The position numbers were made by a program, and so were the translations under genes. This document shows, piece by piece, positions 1 to 12,400 of a stretch of DNA of 64,000 bases (positions within the stretch are counted from its first letter, which is position 1; the number at the start of each line of letters is the position of its first letter). The notes under the pieces are model-generated. The model did no database searches, was not told the origin of the DNA, and saw nothing but the letters and a program-made list of their open reading frames with translations. This stretch comes from Microbotryum silenes-acaulis (taxonomy: Eukaryota; Basidiomycota; Microbotryomycetes; Microbotryales; Microbotryaceae): assembly GCA_003665825.1 (NCBI GenBank), contig QPFY01000006.1, forward strand, positions 248,001 to 312,000, in the 5' to 3' direction.

Positions 1-3000
1 GCGATGGATCTCGTTGATCGGGATCACCGCATTGCCGTACTTCTCAAACAGGCGGAAGTAGGTCAACCGCGCACGGTCACGCACGATCGAATGACGGTCG
101 GGCGTGATCATCGCCGTCGGCATCGCAGGAGCTCCCCAGATTCCCGTCGAGAACGGCGACGACCATTCGGCTCCGGGCACCGCAGATCCAGGTGGGCCAG
201 GTGGGGGCTGCACATTCGAGGCGCCTCGCGGTGGCGGCACGACGATCTCGTCGTCTTCGAGCAACGCCGATGAGCCAAACACCCGAGGAGGGGGTGACAG
301 GGAGCGTTGGCTCGAAACGGATGACCCGGGGCGACCAATCACTCCGCCGATCGGACCAACATGGAGCGGACGAGGGCTCGTCGCGTTCGACAGAGACGGT
401 GGTGCTATCGGAGCGGGCTGCGAGAGCGATGGCATACCGTTCGGGCGAGTCGAAGGTGCTACAATTGAGGACATGTTTGAACCACCCGCCGAGAGCGGTG
501 CCGGACCGATGGCGGCGTTCCGTCCCAAGGCGGCAGGCGAGACCAGCAGATTCGGGTGCTGCTGGGGCGGCGGCGACATGAAACCTCCACCGACCATTGA
601 CGGCTGTTGCTGTTGACCATGCAGACCACCAAACAGCTGCGGCGAGGGCCCGATTGGCGTCGGCGAGAACAGGCGCGACGATCCGGGGACGGGAGGAATG
701 CCATTCGGCAGCTGCTGAGGCACGGTCGAAGGCAATCGTTGCCCAAAGGGGGGCATTGCTTGCTGCGGCTGTTGCGGCTGCTGATGCGGGATCCGCTGCT
801 GCAACGGCGTCGGCTGTTGCTGAGAAAGCATCGGCAGACCATGCTGCGGTTGCTGGTACTGTTGCTGCAGATGCTGCTGCAAGCTCGGCGGCATGCTCGA
901 GATCGAAGGTTGCCTTTGCGTGGGCATCTGGCCAGGTGCAGCGTTCGACGATCGCATCGGTTGCTGCTGAGTCGGAGCGGACAAGGACGGCGCCTTGGGG
1001 GCACCAGGACCATTAGGAGCCTTGGACGAGGATCCAGGGGCGGCTCGAGTCGCATTGGGCGATTTGGACCGGGAGGCGGCGGCGGCTTGAGCAGCAGCGG
1101 CCGCAGGTGCAGTGGCCTGCCGTTGCTGTTGTGCCTGCTTGGCACGGGCAGCTGCTTGACTAGCAGCTTTGGCCTCTTGAGCCACACGCTGCCGTTCACG
1201 CTCAGCCTCCGCTTCCTTGGCCTCTCTGACCATCCGAGCCTTCTCCTCCTTCTCCTCACGCTCCTTCTTCTCAGCCGCCTCGCGTGCCTTCTTCTCTTTG
1301 ACCTCTCGCTCGGCCGCCAATCGTGCCTCCTTGACCAAGCGCGCCTTCTCTTCCCTCAACCGACGCTCCTCCTCCTTGAGCTGCCGAGCCCGTTCCTCGC
1401 GCTTGAGACGTTCCTCGTCCTTCTTGCGACGTTCCTCTTCGCGTTTCTGGCGTGCCTCTTCGCTGCGACGACGCTCTTCTTCGAGTCGAGCCTCTTCGGC
1501 CTCGCGCGCGGCTTTCTCGGCTGCTTCGCGTTCGGCTTCCTTGCGTAAGCGCTCCTCTTCCTTCTTTTGCTTTTGATCCCTGCACGAACGAAAAATATGT
1601 CCGCCCGTCAACATCCGTGCAAATGAAAAGGGAGAAAGTGAAAACCCACTTCTTCTTGTCCTTCTTCTTCTGATTCTCTTTGGCCTTTCTCGCCTGCGCC
1701 TCCTCGGCCTGCCTCTGCTCGGCCTCGAACTCGCGCAGCAACTGGTTCTGACGTTCGTCGGCCAACTTTTCGCGATACGCCGTCAGAACGCGTTGTTCGA
1801 ACATTCTCGCCGCAAAGATCTGGAACATGCGACGCCCTTCCTCCATCCTCTCTGCCTCCGTCATGACCTCATCATCATCCTCATCATCGCCTTCATCGTC
1901 CTCATCATCTTCCTCATCGTCATCGTCGTCGTCTTCCTCTTCGTCCGAAGGCTCATCGTCCTCGTCGTCGATGAGCATCGTCGCATCGCGTTCGCGTTGG
2001 ATCCGCTTGTCCGCAAGCTGCTCCATCATTTCGAGGAACTTGTGCCCATCGTTCTTGAGCAGGTCGTCGGCGACGGTGAGGATGCCTCCTGGTCGGTTCG
2101 CAAAAAGGCAATGGAAAAAGAAAACGAAGGTGCGATTAGCTTAGCACGAGTTCTCTTCGTGGGCGAGGTAGGTGGCGATGAAAGAAAGAGAGACGTACCT
2201 TTGACGGTGAGCGAAGAGCCGAACCCGAAAAAGTCGGCGTCGGGGTTCTTCTTGTTCACCTTTTTGGGCAAGTCGTCCCGGGGGAGATCGTCATCGTCAT
2301 CGTACTGTACGGAAATGGGCGAAGGATCAGCAATCCCGCAATCATCTTTAAGCACTGGGAAAACCCCAAAGCGCACCTCTTCGTCCTCTTCTTCATCGTC
2401 GTATTCATCCTCGTCATATTCTTCCTCTTCCTCCTCTTCCTCCTCGTCGCCCTCCTCCTCATCATGATGATCATGCTCGACCGCCGCTCCTTTCGCCTTG
2501 GCCTGAGCCGTCGCCGGTGTGGTCGGGTTCGTATGTCCATGATGATTGTGAGGGTGGTGAGGACAGCTAGGCGAATGCGTATGACCTGGTTCGCCATGCG
2601 CAGGTCCATCATGGTGGTTATGATGATGCGGATTGGTCGCGTTCGGCGCCGTCGTCGGCGGCGGTTTCTTCTTGGCCGCCGGTCGAACGTTCTTGTGGTC
2701 CCGCGTCGGTTTGACGATCGCTCCTGTCCGACGAGCGACTTGGGCCGGTACGGCCGGTTTCGAAGCCGCGACGTCGACTGATCCAGGGAAAGGACCCGGA
2801 CCGGGAGGGGGTGAAATCGTCCCCGGTGCCGAAGTCTGATAACGTTGCTGGTGCAGAGCGTACGACTCGAGCTCGTCGTAATAAGCGTCGTACAATTGTT
2901 CGAGCTCATCCTCGATTGCGGACCGCTTGCGCCCACACACCGCGCACGAACATCCCGTGCGTTGCTGCTCCTTCATCTTTCGCAGCACGGCCTCCTTCTC

Positions 3001-4695
3001 GACCTTGACCAACGCCCGTCGCTCGTTCTCCTTCAAGCCCAACCAGAAGTCGCGAATTCTCTCCCTCTCGCTCGACGGCCCAGCTTGGGGAGCGATACTC
3101 GGCGTTGTGCCGGCGGTGAATCGAGCTTGCTTGTTGCTATTGTTCAGGTTTGCCAGGGGCGCGGTCGTTCGTCCCGGATTGACCGCCGCTGGTGGGGCCG
3201 GCTTGGGCGCAATAGTGCCTCGTAGTGCCGGCAAGGGCGGCATAGTGGGCACCTGGTAATTCGGGTAGCGTGCAGCAGCGAGTCGGTACTCCTCGGCGTG
3301 ATCAACGACGTCTGTCTCCCTTCGAACCAGCTCGTCCACATCGCCCCCCGTCGCATCGGCGATGTTGTTCAGCGCTGCGGCCACGCCCGTCTTCTTCTTC
3401 TTCTTCTTTTTCTTCTTGGAAGAAGTCGTCGTCGTTCCGTTGGGGTCACCCGCACCGAGGCCGACGTCCTCGTCCTCGGTCTCGTCGAGGTGGAGTGGGT
3501 CATCGTGATGGTGATGGTGGTGATGGTGCTGCTGCTGCGCCTGCGGCTGCTGGTGTTGGAGTTGTTGCTGCTGTTGCTGAGGGTGGTGATGGTGATGAGT
3601 CGGATAGGGCTGGGGTTGCTGCGCCATTGGGTTATTGAGGACATCGGCACCGAAAGCACCGAGTTGACCCAAGGCGTGCTCCATTTGTTCACGCGTCGGC
3701 ATCGAAACGGGGAACGCACCGAGCGAGATGGTCGCCCCGTTCGCGGTCGTCGTCGTCGTTGTCGCCCCACGGTTCCCGTTCTGGCCGTTCCCATTCTGTC
3801 CGTTCCCTGCCCCACCTCCGACACCCGGCATCGGGCCCAAACCGAGCTGACCCCAGTTCGAGTTGACGACTTGCGCAAGCTGTTGCGCCGCCGAGGATAG
3901 CTGCTCGTGCGTCAAGGGTGGTAAGGATTGCCCATTCACGCCGGTGACGACCGAGCTGAGAGCGGCGAGAGTGCCGTTGACGTTGGGTGGTAAGGAGCCA
4001 TTCGGCAACGGCTGGCCGTTCGGCAGTGCGGAGCGAATGAACTGGCGCAGATGCTGGGGCAGCGAGGTCCAGTATGCGTCATCGGTCGGAATCCCGTTGA
4101 GCTGGTTGTTCTGTCCGTTCGGGTTGGGGTTGGCGCCGTTGGTGTTGGTGGTGTTGTTGTTGTTGTTGGAGCCAGGTGGGGGTGGGAAAGCGGCGGCGGC
4201 AAAGGACGGATGCGAAGAGGCGAGCGACGCGGCGGCCTCGATTTGTCGGTACAGGTCCGACGCGGTCGAGAGCAGGTCCGAAGGCGTCGCTCCTGGATGG
4301 GGTTGACCATAGGCCGCATAGGCCGCATAGGCGGTCGCAGCATTGGCGATGTGGGCGTTGTGATGGCCCTGATTCGGCACGGCGTGTGCGTCTCGTGGGG
4401 TGAGGCCCGCACCGGGATGCTGGTGCGGGTGTTGGTGTTGCTGCTGCCCCGGGTGGAGGTGTTGGTGGTCGACGTTCTCGAGCGGGGGCAGGTCATCGTC
4501 GTCGAGATCATCGTCGAGATCGTCGTCGTACTGACGGGTCGCCGACAGTTGTTGCGAGGTCGGATCCTGCGCTTCTTGTAGCTGCTTCTTGCTCTTGGCC
4601 TTGGCCTTCTTCTTCTTGTTCTTGGTCGAGCTCGGGGTCGACGAAGGTGCGGGCGCGGCAATCGGGAATGCTCCCGGTGGTCGTGTACCCGACAT
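1..4695 (-). CDS. NST1: NST1 family stress-response protein (3' end beyond window)
   Basis: Large low-complexity protein of the Nst1 family (in yeast a negative regulator of salt tolerance; cytoplasmic, P-body linked). Four exons on the minus strand are joined by introns at 2305-2376, 2089-2198 and 1580-1649, giving at least 1481 codons, and the frame is open to base 1. The start ATG (4693-4695) begins [10 protein letters not shown]. Visible: Lys-rich N-terminus, His- and Gln-rich tracts, a Lys tract, an acidic block, then the family hallmark across the second intron (TVKG, then [17 protein letters not shown] and [11 protein letters not shown]). A long E/R/K/A coiled coil (about 1150-700 in DNA terms) and a P/Q/S-rich tail follow. 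The 72-bp intron 2305-2376 keeps the frame if retained, so its use is inferred from its GTGCGC/CAG ends and a CTGAT branch site. Family call is strong; C-terminus not seen. Confidence 0.85.
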
Positions 4696-5587
4696 CTAGG
4701 GTGGCAGCATAGGGGTCGAGGTGTCAGCTACTGGATCGTTCGCCGTAGGAGCAGGCCGCCGTGGACAAGGTGACAAGGCGCGATCGTCGTGGACTGGTTG
4801 TGTGCGCTGCGCGGGCGGGAGGGGAGCGCGCTGGTGGTGGTAGGGAGGGTGGTGGTGATGGGAGCCACTGCGCTGGGTCGGTGGCGAAGCTGGTCGTAGG
4901 GTCGATGACGGGTTCACGATGCAAGGTCGCTTACCTTTGGGGACTGAAGCTGCTCGGTCGGACTGGAGCTCTCGATGGACCAGACCGTGGGAGCGTCAGC
5001 GAACGGCGGTGAACCGAGCCACCGTCGTCAAGGTCCTCACGCGCACCCTCACACCGCCGCGCGCAACTGGCAGTAGCTGGCAGTGCCGGCACTGGGCAGT
5101 GCGCTGGGTGTCAGCGGCCCTCGGTCTCTCAACTGCTTGCGCTGGCCCAGAAAGTTCAGTGTATTCCAAGAAAAGCATCAGAAAACCTCTAGGCGCCTTG
5201 GAATTCCGCCGCAATTCCCAAGAGAGTCAGGGGAAGCACTCGCCGGAAATGCCAAAAATCCGACTCGGGGCAGTGGTCCTCGGATTGCACGCCGTCGACA
5301 GGGGGTTCACGATGCCAGGTTTTGGACCGGGGTCAAAATCCCACGAAGGCCCCTGCGGTCCAGTCGAGAAAAAACTTGGGTGGGGCCGCGCTGTTTTGGC
5401 CGCGCGGGTGAGTGTGAGCGAGCCAGCTCGTGGCTCGTGTGCCAGCCGTGGCGCATAGCCCAGCTGAGCCCAGCGGCCACAAGTCCCCAAAGGCCCAAGC
5501 GAGCTCCCGAGTCCCCAGTCGTCGCGCCAGGGCCAAAGTGGTCGAGTTGGTGCACGCGCGCCTTGGCTACGTTCTTCGCACATCAAA
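4696..5587. other. Divergent intergenic region between NST1 and RPS9
   Basis: About 890 bp separating the divergently transcribed NST1 (minus) and RPS9 (plus). It should hold both promoters. Open frames here (for example 4919-5458) show no family resemblance and no consistent codon bias. No clear regulatory motif was recognised. Confidence 0.4.
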
Positions 5588-6951
5588 ATGACCGCCGGAG
5601 CACCCAGTCAGTACAAGCTCGCACGACGATACGCTCGATCTCTACTGACCTTGTTTCACCCTGGTGGCCACTGCACCCAGTCGTCGTTAGCAAGGTCTAC
5701 AAGGTGCGTTGAGAGCCGTCGAAGCATCCTCCCGCCCGTCGTGTCGTTCGCCGTGCGGGCCGTTTTTCGATTTTGCTCGCACGCCCTGCCGCTGGCGGGC
5801 CCGTCGGCGCTGGTGGGCCCGCCCGATTTCGCGTCCTGTCCTGAGGCCAAAGCAGCAGCCAGCAGCAGGCGACGGACACCGTGGACCGTATCCAGATGTG
5901 TGACAGCAGCTGACTTGACATGTTCTCTTCCATCCTTGCTTCTTGCTTTCACCCGCTCTTGTGCTGCACCTCGTCTCTCCGCGGTATCGACACGCTGATC
6001 TCGCTCGTGCCCACCACGCCCACGCCCACGCCCGCCGCCGCACCCACGCGCACCCACCGTACTCGCACTCGACCCGACTGCTCCACCGTCCACCGTCCAT
6101 CTGCCACCGTCCACGCGAACTGCATGCAAACCAATCCCAACCAACTTCACCTCACAATAGGTTCCCCGTCGCCCCTTCGAGTCTGCCCGCCTCGATGCCG
6201 AGCTCAAGCTCGCCGGTGAATACGGTCTGCGCAACAAGCGCGAGATCTGGCGAATCTCGTTGATCTTGTCCAAGATCCGTCGTGCTGCCCGTGATCTGCT
6301 CAAGCTCGACGAGAAGGACCCCAAGCGTCTCTTCGAAGGTACGTCGGTGGGGAGGGGTCGAATGTGGCAGGATCGTCACCACGGCTTACTCTCTGACACG
6401 CTGCCTCCCGTGCTTTGCTGGTCTACAGGTAACGCCCTCATCCGTCGATTGGTGCGAGTCGGTGTTTTGGATGAAACCCGCCTCCGTCTCGATTACGTCT
6501 TGGCGTTGAAGGTCGAGGACTTCCTCGAACGACGACTGCAAACCCTGGTCTTCAAATCCGGATTGGCCAAGTCCATCCACCACGCCCGTGTCCTCATCCG
6601 CCAACGCCACATCCGGTACGTTTGGGCAATGCAGACTGGCTACTTCTCTCCGCAGAAAGACTGACTTTCGAACTCTTATCTCCCACAGCGTCGGCAAGCA
6701 AATCGTCAACGTGCCCTCGTTCGTTGTCCGCCTCGACTCGCAAAAGCACATCGACTTCTCCCTCACCTCCCCGTACGGTGGTGGACGTGATGGCCGAGTC
6801 AAGAGGAAGCGTGCCAAGGCCGCCGCTGCCGGTTCCGGTGAGGCCGAGGAGGAGGAGGATGATGAGGTACGTTCTGGGCTATTGATGGGGGCACTGGGCC
6901 GAAAGAGGGGACAGATCGCTGACCTTTTGGTCCGCTTTTCCCGCACAGTAA
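5588..6951 (+). CDS. RPS9: 40S ribosomal protein S9 (uS4)
   Basis: Component of the small ribosomal subunit; uS4 is an early 16S/18S-binding protein. The core is unmistakable: exon 6161-6338 starts [16 protein letters not shown], exon 6429-6615 carries [15 protein letters not shown] and the S4 RNA-binding domain with [15 protein letters not shown], and exon 6689-6866 carries [11 protein letters not shown] and an acidic DDE end. The last intron (6867-6948) falls directly before the stop codon, so the final exon contributes only TAA at 6949-6951. The segment ending SKVYK at 5703 is joined over a 457-bp intron (5704-6160). The first exon (ATG at 5588, donor about 5607 or 5611) is uncertain: either choice gives a short N-terminus unlike the usual MPR..YSK. 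Confidence 0.9.
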
Positions 6952-7391
6952 ACGCATCAGCACTTTAAAACCTTGGAGGCTTTTCAGAGATTTGAGGAAG
7001 GGCATCAGGAAGGTAGATCACACTTGGTTCCTTTCCCGCATCTTTCTTTTAGATCTGAGACGTTTTTGAGGCAATGGGGAAAAGGCTTTCATTCACAAAG
7101 TTCGTTTGAGCTTATGCAGAGAACGAGTGAAGATGGGAAGAGAATACACAATATACTCGATTTGATTAAAGCTGATTCACAATGATGCTGACATGGAGCG
7201 GCGCGGTTAATAACGTCTGACTTGAGACGGCTGTCTTGTTCATTCTCCGTCTTGCTGCAGAGTCCTCAAACCACTCCTCGCTCACTCGCTCCTCATCATG
7301 CAGACCCTTCCCCGTCGAATTGCTTCAACCAGCCACTGTAGAAGCCCCTCCGCTAAGTCCATTCGACAACCCGATCCGTTGCTTGTCCGAC
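6952..7391. other. Intergenic region, 3' ends of RPS9 and the kinase gene
   Basis: Convergent 3' region. Short frames (6973-7185, 7236-7424) have no recognisable product. It probably holds two 3' UTRs; no clear terminator was recognised. Confidence 0.35.
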
Positions 7392-9225
7392 TTACTCGGT
7401 CCACTTCGTTCGCGCAGACGATAACTTGCCTTTCGGCCCACCACCGTTCAGGGGACTCAGCGGCGTTCGAGCGTTTGGGGAGAGAGACGAGCTAGTTACT
7501 GATTGAGCTGGAGTGGGTGATTGATGCTGGTGACAGTCGAGGTCCATCTCGTCGGAGCATTTGATGTGGCATCTTGAGGAGGCAAGGTAGGCGAAAGGGG
7601 TAAAGAAAGATAAACGTCAGTTTCTGCGCTCGTGTGGTCCATCAAAGACCGTTGCGCCCATCTGACCAGAGAAAATAAAACCACTCACTTGATCGTACAA
7701 TCATCACACTCCAAATAAGCCCTCCAACCGAACGTCCCAAAATTCTTCTCGCAATAAGCGCACTTATCCTCACCCACCATCGGCGAAGATCGCAGATTCG
7801 TCGTCTGAGGTCGCGGCGACTGTTTCGGTTTTGAACCCGAAGCGAAGGCCAAGAGTTTCGTCGGTTTGGAACGCTCGATCGTGGGAGGTCGTGCTTGGCC
7901 GTAGGTCAACAAGGCAGCCAAAACTTTCTGGAATCCCGGTTTGACGAGAGTGAAACGATGGGGTTGGGCGATCAAGATGAGCGAGGATGAGGAGGCTGGG
8001 AGGAGGTCACTTGATCGAGCCGAGACAAAGTCTTGCGCGTGGCCTTGAATGGTCGAATGGAACACCTCGCCGCCTGATTTTTCCGCTTGCTCTTGAGGTT
8101 CAACCCTCACCTGAGGCTCAGCGGGGATCATATTCTCACTTACGATCTCCGAACCGGGCCCATCCGAACGCTCCGACATCCCCGAGCCCTGCCCTTCCTG
8201 AACCCAGTTCTTGATCAAAGGTCCCAAATCCACCTGTTTCCGCTGCTGAGCCAACCAGGAAGTAGGCAAAGACGCCAACAAACCCGACGACGACGCTGCC
8301 ATCGTCGACGATCTCACCCGAGCATCGCTCTGCGCAGTCATTTTCAGCGGCGGCGCTTTGACGGTCAAGGTGGACCATTCCGCCTGACGTTGTCCTTGGC
8401 AGAGGAAGGAACTTCGTTCGTGGGACTTCCATTCTTGGTCAAATTTGGAACCGGTGTAGAGGTGATCACTGCCGAGTTCAAGACCAGCACCACCTCGATG
8501 ATGAGGTCCATCGGATCCCATGTCAGCCAGATCGAGTAAATTGATGTCGTCGAGCCCATCGGAGGTATCCTCTTCGTCTTGAACCTCTTGCGCCTCGACA
8601 CCCTTTGCGATCTTCTCCCAAATGATCGAGGAGCCAACCACACCTGATTGCTCCTGAGTATCCGAGACCTGACTGTTCGTCCGAGTTTTAGGCACTTTGA
8701 CCTGTCCATCCCAGCTCGGTAAACGTGGTGGACCGGCCGGTCGATCGAGCGACCTCGAATCCTTAGCCCTCGCACCGACCCATCGAGCGACCGAACCTCT
8801 TTTGATCGTACCCGAGAACGACAAACTTCCTACGTTCAGTGATTCACTTCCACTGCCCCTGCGACCACCACCGATCGTTGAAGATTTAGACATCTCTTCC
8901 GCTTCGGCCGCGAGGACTTGGGTCTCGATTCGACGAAGACGGGTTAGTACGTCCAGCGCGGTAGGTCGACGCCTCGGATCGAGTCGAAGACATTCTAGAG
9001 CGAGGTCGAGAAATTCGGTTGGGTGACCGAGCGATGCTCGTTCACGCACTTCCAAGGGGTCGATACCGAAGGTTGGCATGAGGCGCTGAGAGAGAGCGTA
9101 GTACATCGTGAGCGCAGTCAGTTTCGGACGTCGTCGTCATCGTCGTCGTCGTCGAATCGAGCTCGAAGAGGCATTTTAGACTCACTTGAAAGATCTCGTT
9201 GTTGACCAGCTGCCTCGACAAGATC
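7392..9225 (-). CDS. Protein kinase gene, 3' part (split by retrotransposon)
   Basis: C-terminal portion of a Ser/Thr kinase whose first half lies at 13779-15330. From the insertion point the exon reads IEILSRQLVNNEIFQ (kinase helix F region). Intron 9086-9185 follows, then RLMPTFGIDPLEVRER and the LDPRRRPTALDVL motif (subdomain XI). A long Ser-rich linker follows, then CAYCEKNFGTFGW with a second CDDC. Intron 7573-7688 joins to CHIKCSDEMDLDC. Together the cysteines fit a C1-type zinc domain (C-X2-C-X14-C-X2-C-X4-H-X2-C-X7-C), although no first His is seen at the usual spacing. Stop TAA at 7392-7394. Any transcript would have to cross a 4.55 kb insertion, so this half is very likely not translated as part of a working kinase. 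Confidence 0.75.
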
Positions 9226-9414
9226 TCTAGAATCTCGGCGTCTGATTCGAGGTGGTTCAATACGTTAGAACGCTCAGTTAACTATTGCAATATGATACCG
9301 TGAATACTACTGACCTGATTCGAGGTGGTTCAATACGTTAGAACGCTCGAATCAGAAGGGCGCGCTCGCGCTCATGTAGCCTACAGAGTGTACTCCTCAC
9401 GTGTCAACTCAACA
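9226..9414 (-). repeat. 3' LTR of the copia element
   Basis: 189 bp. It contains two copies of a roughly 33-bp motif (starting TGATTCGAGGTGG in plus orientation) at about 9242-9275 and 9315-9348. It lacks 19 bp present in the other LTR near the agaagg/gcgcgc junction. Otherwise nearly identical to 13571-13778. Confidence 0.9.
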
Positions 9415-9427
9415 CCCCCCCTCGCTC
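9415..9427 (-). other. Polypurine tract of the copia element
   Basis: Element-strand sequence GAGCGAGGGGGGG lies directly before the TGTTGA start of the 3' LTR, the expected place for the plus-strand primer. Confidence 0.8.
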
Positions 9428-9433
9428 TAAGGC

Positions 9434-12400
9434 CTACACAATTCCCATCCCTATGGCCGCCCTATGCTTCTCTAGTGCCGGTCTCGGCAACGCCTTCGTA
9501 AACATGTCGGCGGTTGGAAGATAGTTAACGACGATGTCACCTTCTCGTACCCGTTCTCGAACGAAATGCTCGGTCAGGCGTAGGTGCTTAGTTCGATCGT
9601 GGAACACCGGATTCTTTGTGAGAGCTATCGCGCCTTGATTGTCGCCTTTCAGCTCGATCGGGCCACAAATTGTGACCCCCAATTCCGCGAGCAAATTCCG
9701 CAAGAACTGACACTCTCGAGACGCATGAGTAAGGCCGATGTATTCCGCTTCCGTTGATGACGTCGCCACTTGGCTCTGGATCCGAGAACTCCAAGAAATT
9801 GGCCCGTCAGCCAGCTTGAAGACATGCCCCATCGTAGATCGGGACGTGTTGATGCAGGAACCCCAGTCCGAATCCGAGTACCCCACGTATCCAACCAACA
9901 AATCACGTTTCGTCTTGTAGACAATGCCGAGTTCGAGAGTTCCCTTGATGTAGCGTAGAATCTTCACAACTGCCGCCCAATGGTCACTGCCTGCCTTGTT
10001 CGTGAATCTTGCCAAATACGACACCGGGTATGCAAGATCGGGCCGAGTTGCAACGACGGCGTACATCAATGATCCAATGGCCGATCTGTACTGTGTCTGT
10101 AACGAGGGATCCGGAGTGTCGCAGGGTTTGAGCTGAAGACCCGGTTGCATTGGTAATACACTTTTGTTAGCATCCGCCATGCCGAACCTTGCAAGTACAT
10201 CGAGCAAATACTGTCGTTGCGACAACGCAATCCCATCCGCTTGACGAATGAGCTGGACGCCAAGGATGTACTCTGCATTGCCGAGACGTTTGACTCCGTA
10301 CAATCGATCCAATTCGTCGAGCACGCGATCAATTTCGGATAAGTCGGGACCGACAAACAGCAAGTCGTCAACGTAAACCGCGATGTAATAATCGTCTTTG
10401 CCAAGTGTCCAACGATAGACACATTCTTCGCTCCGAAGACGATTGTAACCAAGCTTGACGAGGGTCTTATGGATCGTCTCGTTCCATACCCGGCCGGCCT
10501 GCTTGAGACCGTAAATCGAGCGTTGCAACTTGAGACAGACATCGTCGGGAAGTCGGACTCCCTCCGGTACGCGCATGTACAATTCCTCTTCAAGTTCGCC
10601 ATGCAAATAGGCTTTGTCAATGTCCGCTTGGATGATATGGTAACCCCGGGCGGCCGCCAACGCGATGAGAGTACGAATTGAGACAAACTTCGCTGTCGGT
10701 GCGAACGTCTCTTTGAAGTCAATTCCCGGCCGTTGCGTGAAGCCTCGTGCAACAAGTCGAGCTTTGTACGAAGTCGGCCGACCATCCTTGTCCCGTTTCG
10801 TTCGGAAAACGAATTTGGACCCGAGAACCTTGGCGCCGGCGGGAAGCTCGTCTCGTTTCATAATCGTAAAGACTGAGTAATCGTCACGCAATGACTCGAA
10901 CTCATCGATTGCACCTTGCGCCCATTCGTGAGACTTGTGGTGTGCCATGGCTGCCTTCCAAGTCGTGGGATCACTAGTCGGCAAAACAAACGGACCGTCT
11001 TCCTCGTCGGAATCGGCGACGGCTACGAAGGCCTCCGGTTCGAAACGCTCAGGTGCCCTACGATCCCGCTTTCCGACCGGTGCTGCCCAAGCAGGTCCAG
11101 GGGCGTCAAAACGCAACTCCTTTGGTACATCTTCCACAATTGGTGCGTGTTGCTCGGCGGGGTCAACGTCGTCAACCGGGTTTTCCTCCCGGGCTTCTAC
11201 CTCGACCTCCGGGGCCTGGTTCGCAGCGATCGGCTGTTGCGCAGCTTCATGTCGATTCGTCGCAACTGGTCGAGGTACGACTACTTCGATCGCCTCAATC
11301 CTCGGTGCTGGCGCGCCTTCACGGGCCGGGAACTTGTCCTCAAAGAACGTCACGCTTCGCGATAACGTTAACCGCCCCCTCACCGGGTCCCATAGTCGGT
11401 AGGCTTTGGATTCTAGGTCGTATCCGAGGAAGATCATCGGAAGGCCCCGTGGCTGGAGTTTCTTACGTTGTTCGGTATTCGCCGTGTGCCAAGCTCGACA
11501 TCCGAAGACCCGCAAGTGATGAACGTGCGCAGGTTTCCCGGTCCATTCCCGAAATGGCACCTTGCCACCAAGAGCAGAATGTGGGGAACGATTCTTCACA
11601 TACACGTATGTAGCCACGGCTTCGGCCCAAAACACCGTGGGCAGACCGGATTCATACAGCATCGTTCGAGCTGCTTCCGAAATCGAGCGGTTGGCCCTTT
11701 CGGCGACACCGTTTTGCTCGGGCGTGCTGGGGATCGTGAGTTGTCGCGACAAACCCGTGTCGTCCAACCATCGCTTGAACTCCGTCGAAAGAAACTCGCC
11801 ACCGCGGTCCGAACGGACAACTTTCAAAGTGTGCCCTGACGACAGCTCGACCCGTAGTTTCCACGTTTTGAACCTTTCAAAGGAGTCCGACTTCCGCGGC
11901 ATCGTCAACACCCACATGTACCGCGTACAATCGTCGACGATAACCAGCGCGTAGCGATGATTTGCAAGTGACAGCTCGCCGTCGAAGGACAAGAGATCGA
12001 TGTGGACGAGATCGAGGGGTTTTTCGGCTAGCGATTCGGAGTTTGGGAACGGCTTGTGCGTAGCTTTACCGGCCAGACACGATTCGCATTTCAAGTCACT
12101 GCGAGACTTCATGTTCAAACCTATCACAGCGTCAGACTTGGACAGCTGGTGAAGGGAACGGCAGTGTAGATGAGCGAAACGTCCGTGCCAGATGTGGAGA
12201 GGCACTGCTGTCAGAGCTGTGGCTGACGCACATTCATGGGGTGAACTCCGAGCTTGAACCAACTTGAGGTCCAGACGGTACAACCCCGAATTGAGCTTCT
12301 GTCCCGTGAGTAGGATGTCGTCATTTCCGGCCACCGTGAATCGCCCGTTTTGAATGGTGATCTTGCGACTATCACGATCGGCTCGATGCCCGGCGAAGAG

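Noticed and set aside
1793..2467. Plus-strand Ser-rich open frames opposite NST1
   Set aside because: They are antisense reads of the acidic Asp/Glu tracts of NST1 (GAC/GAG repeats read as TCC/TCG/CTC); no independent signal.
5704..6160. Intron-encoded snoRNA in the long RPS9 intron
   Set aside because: The length fits a host intron, but I found no convincing C/D or H/ACA boxes.
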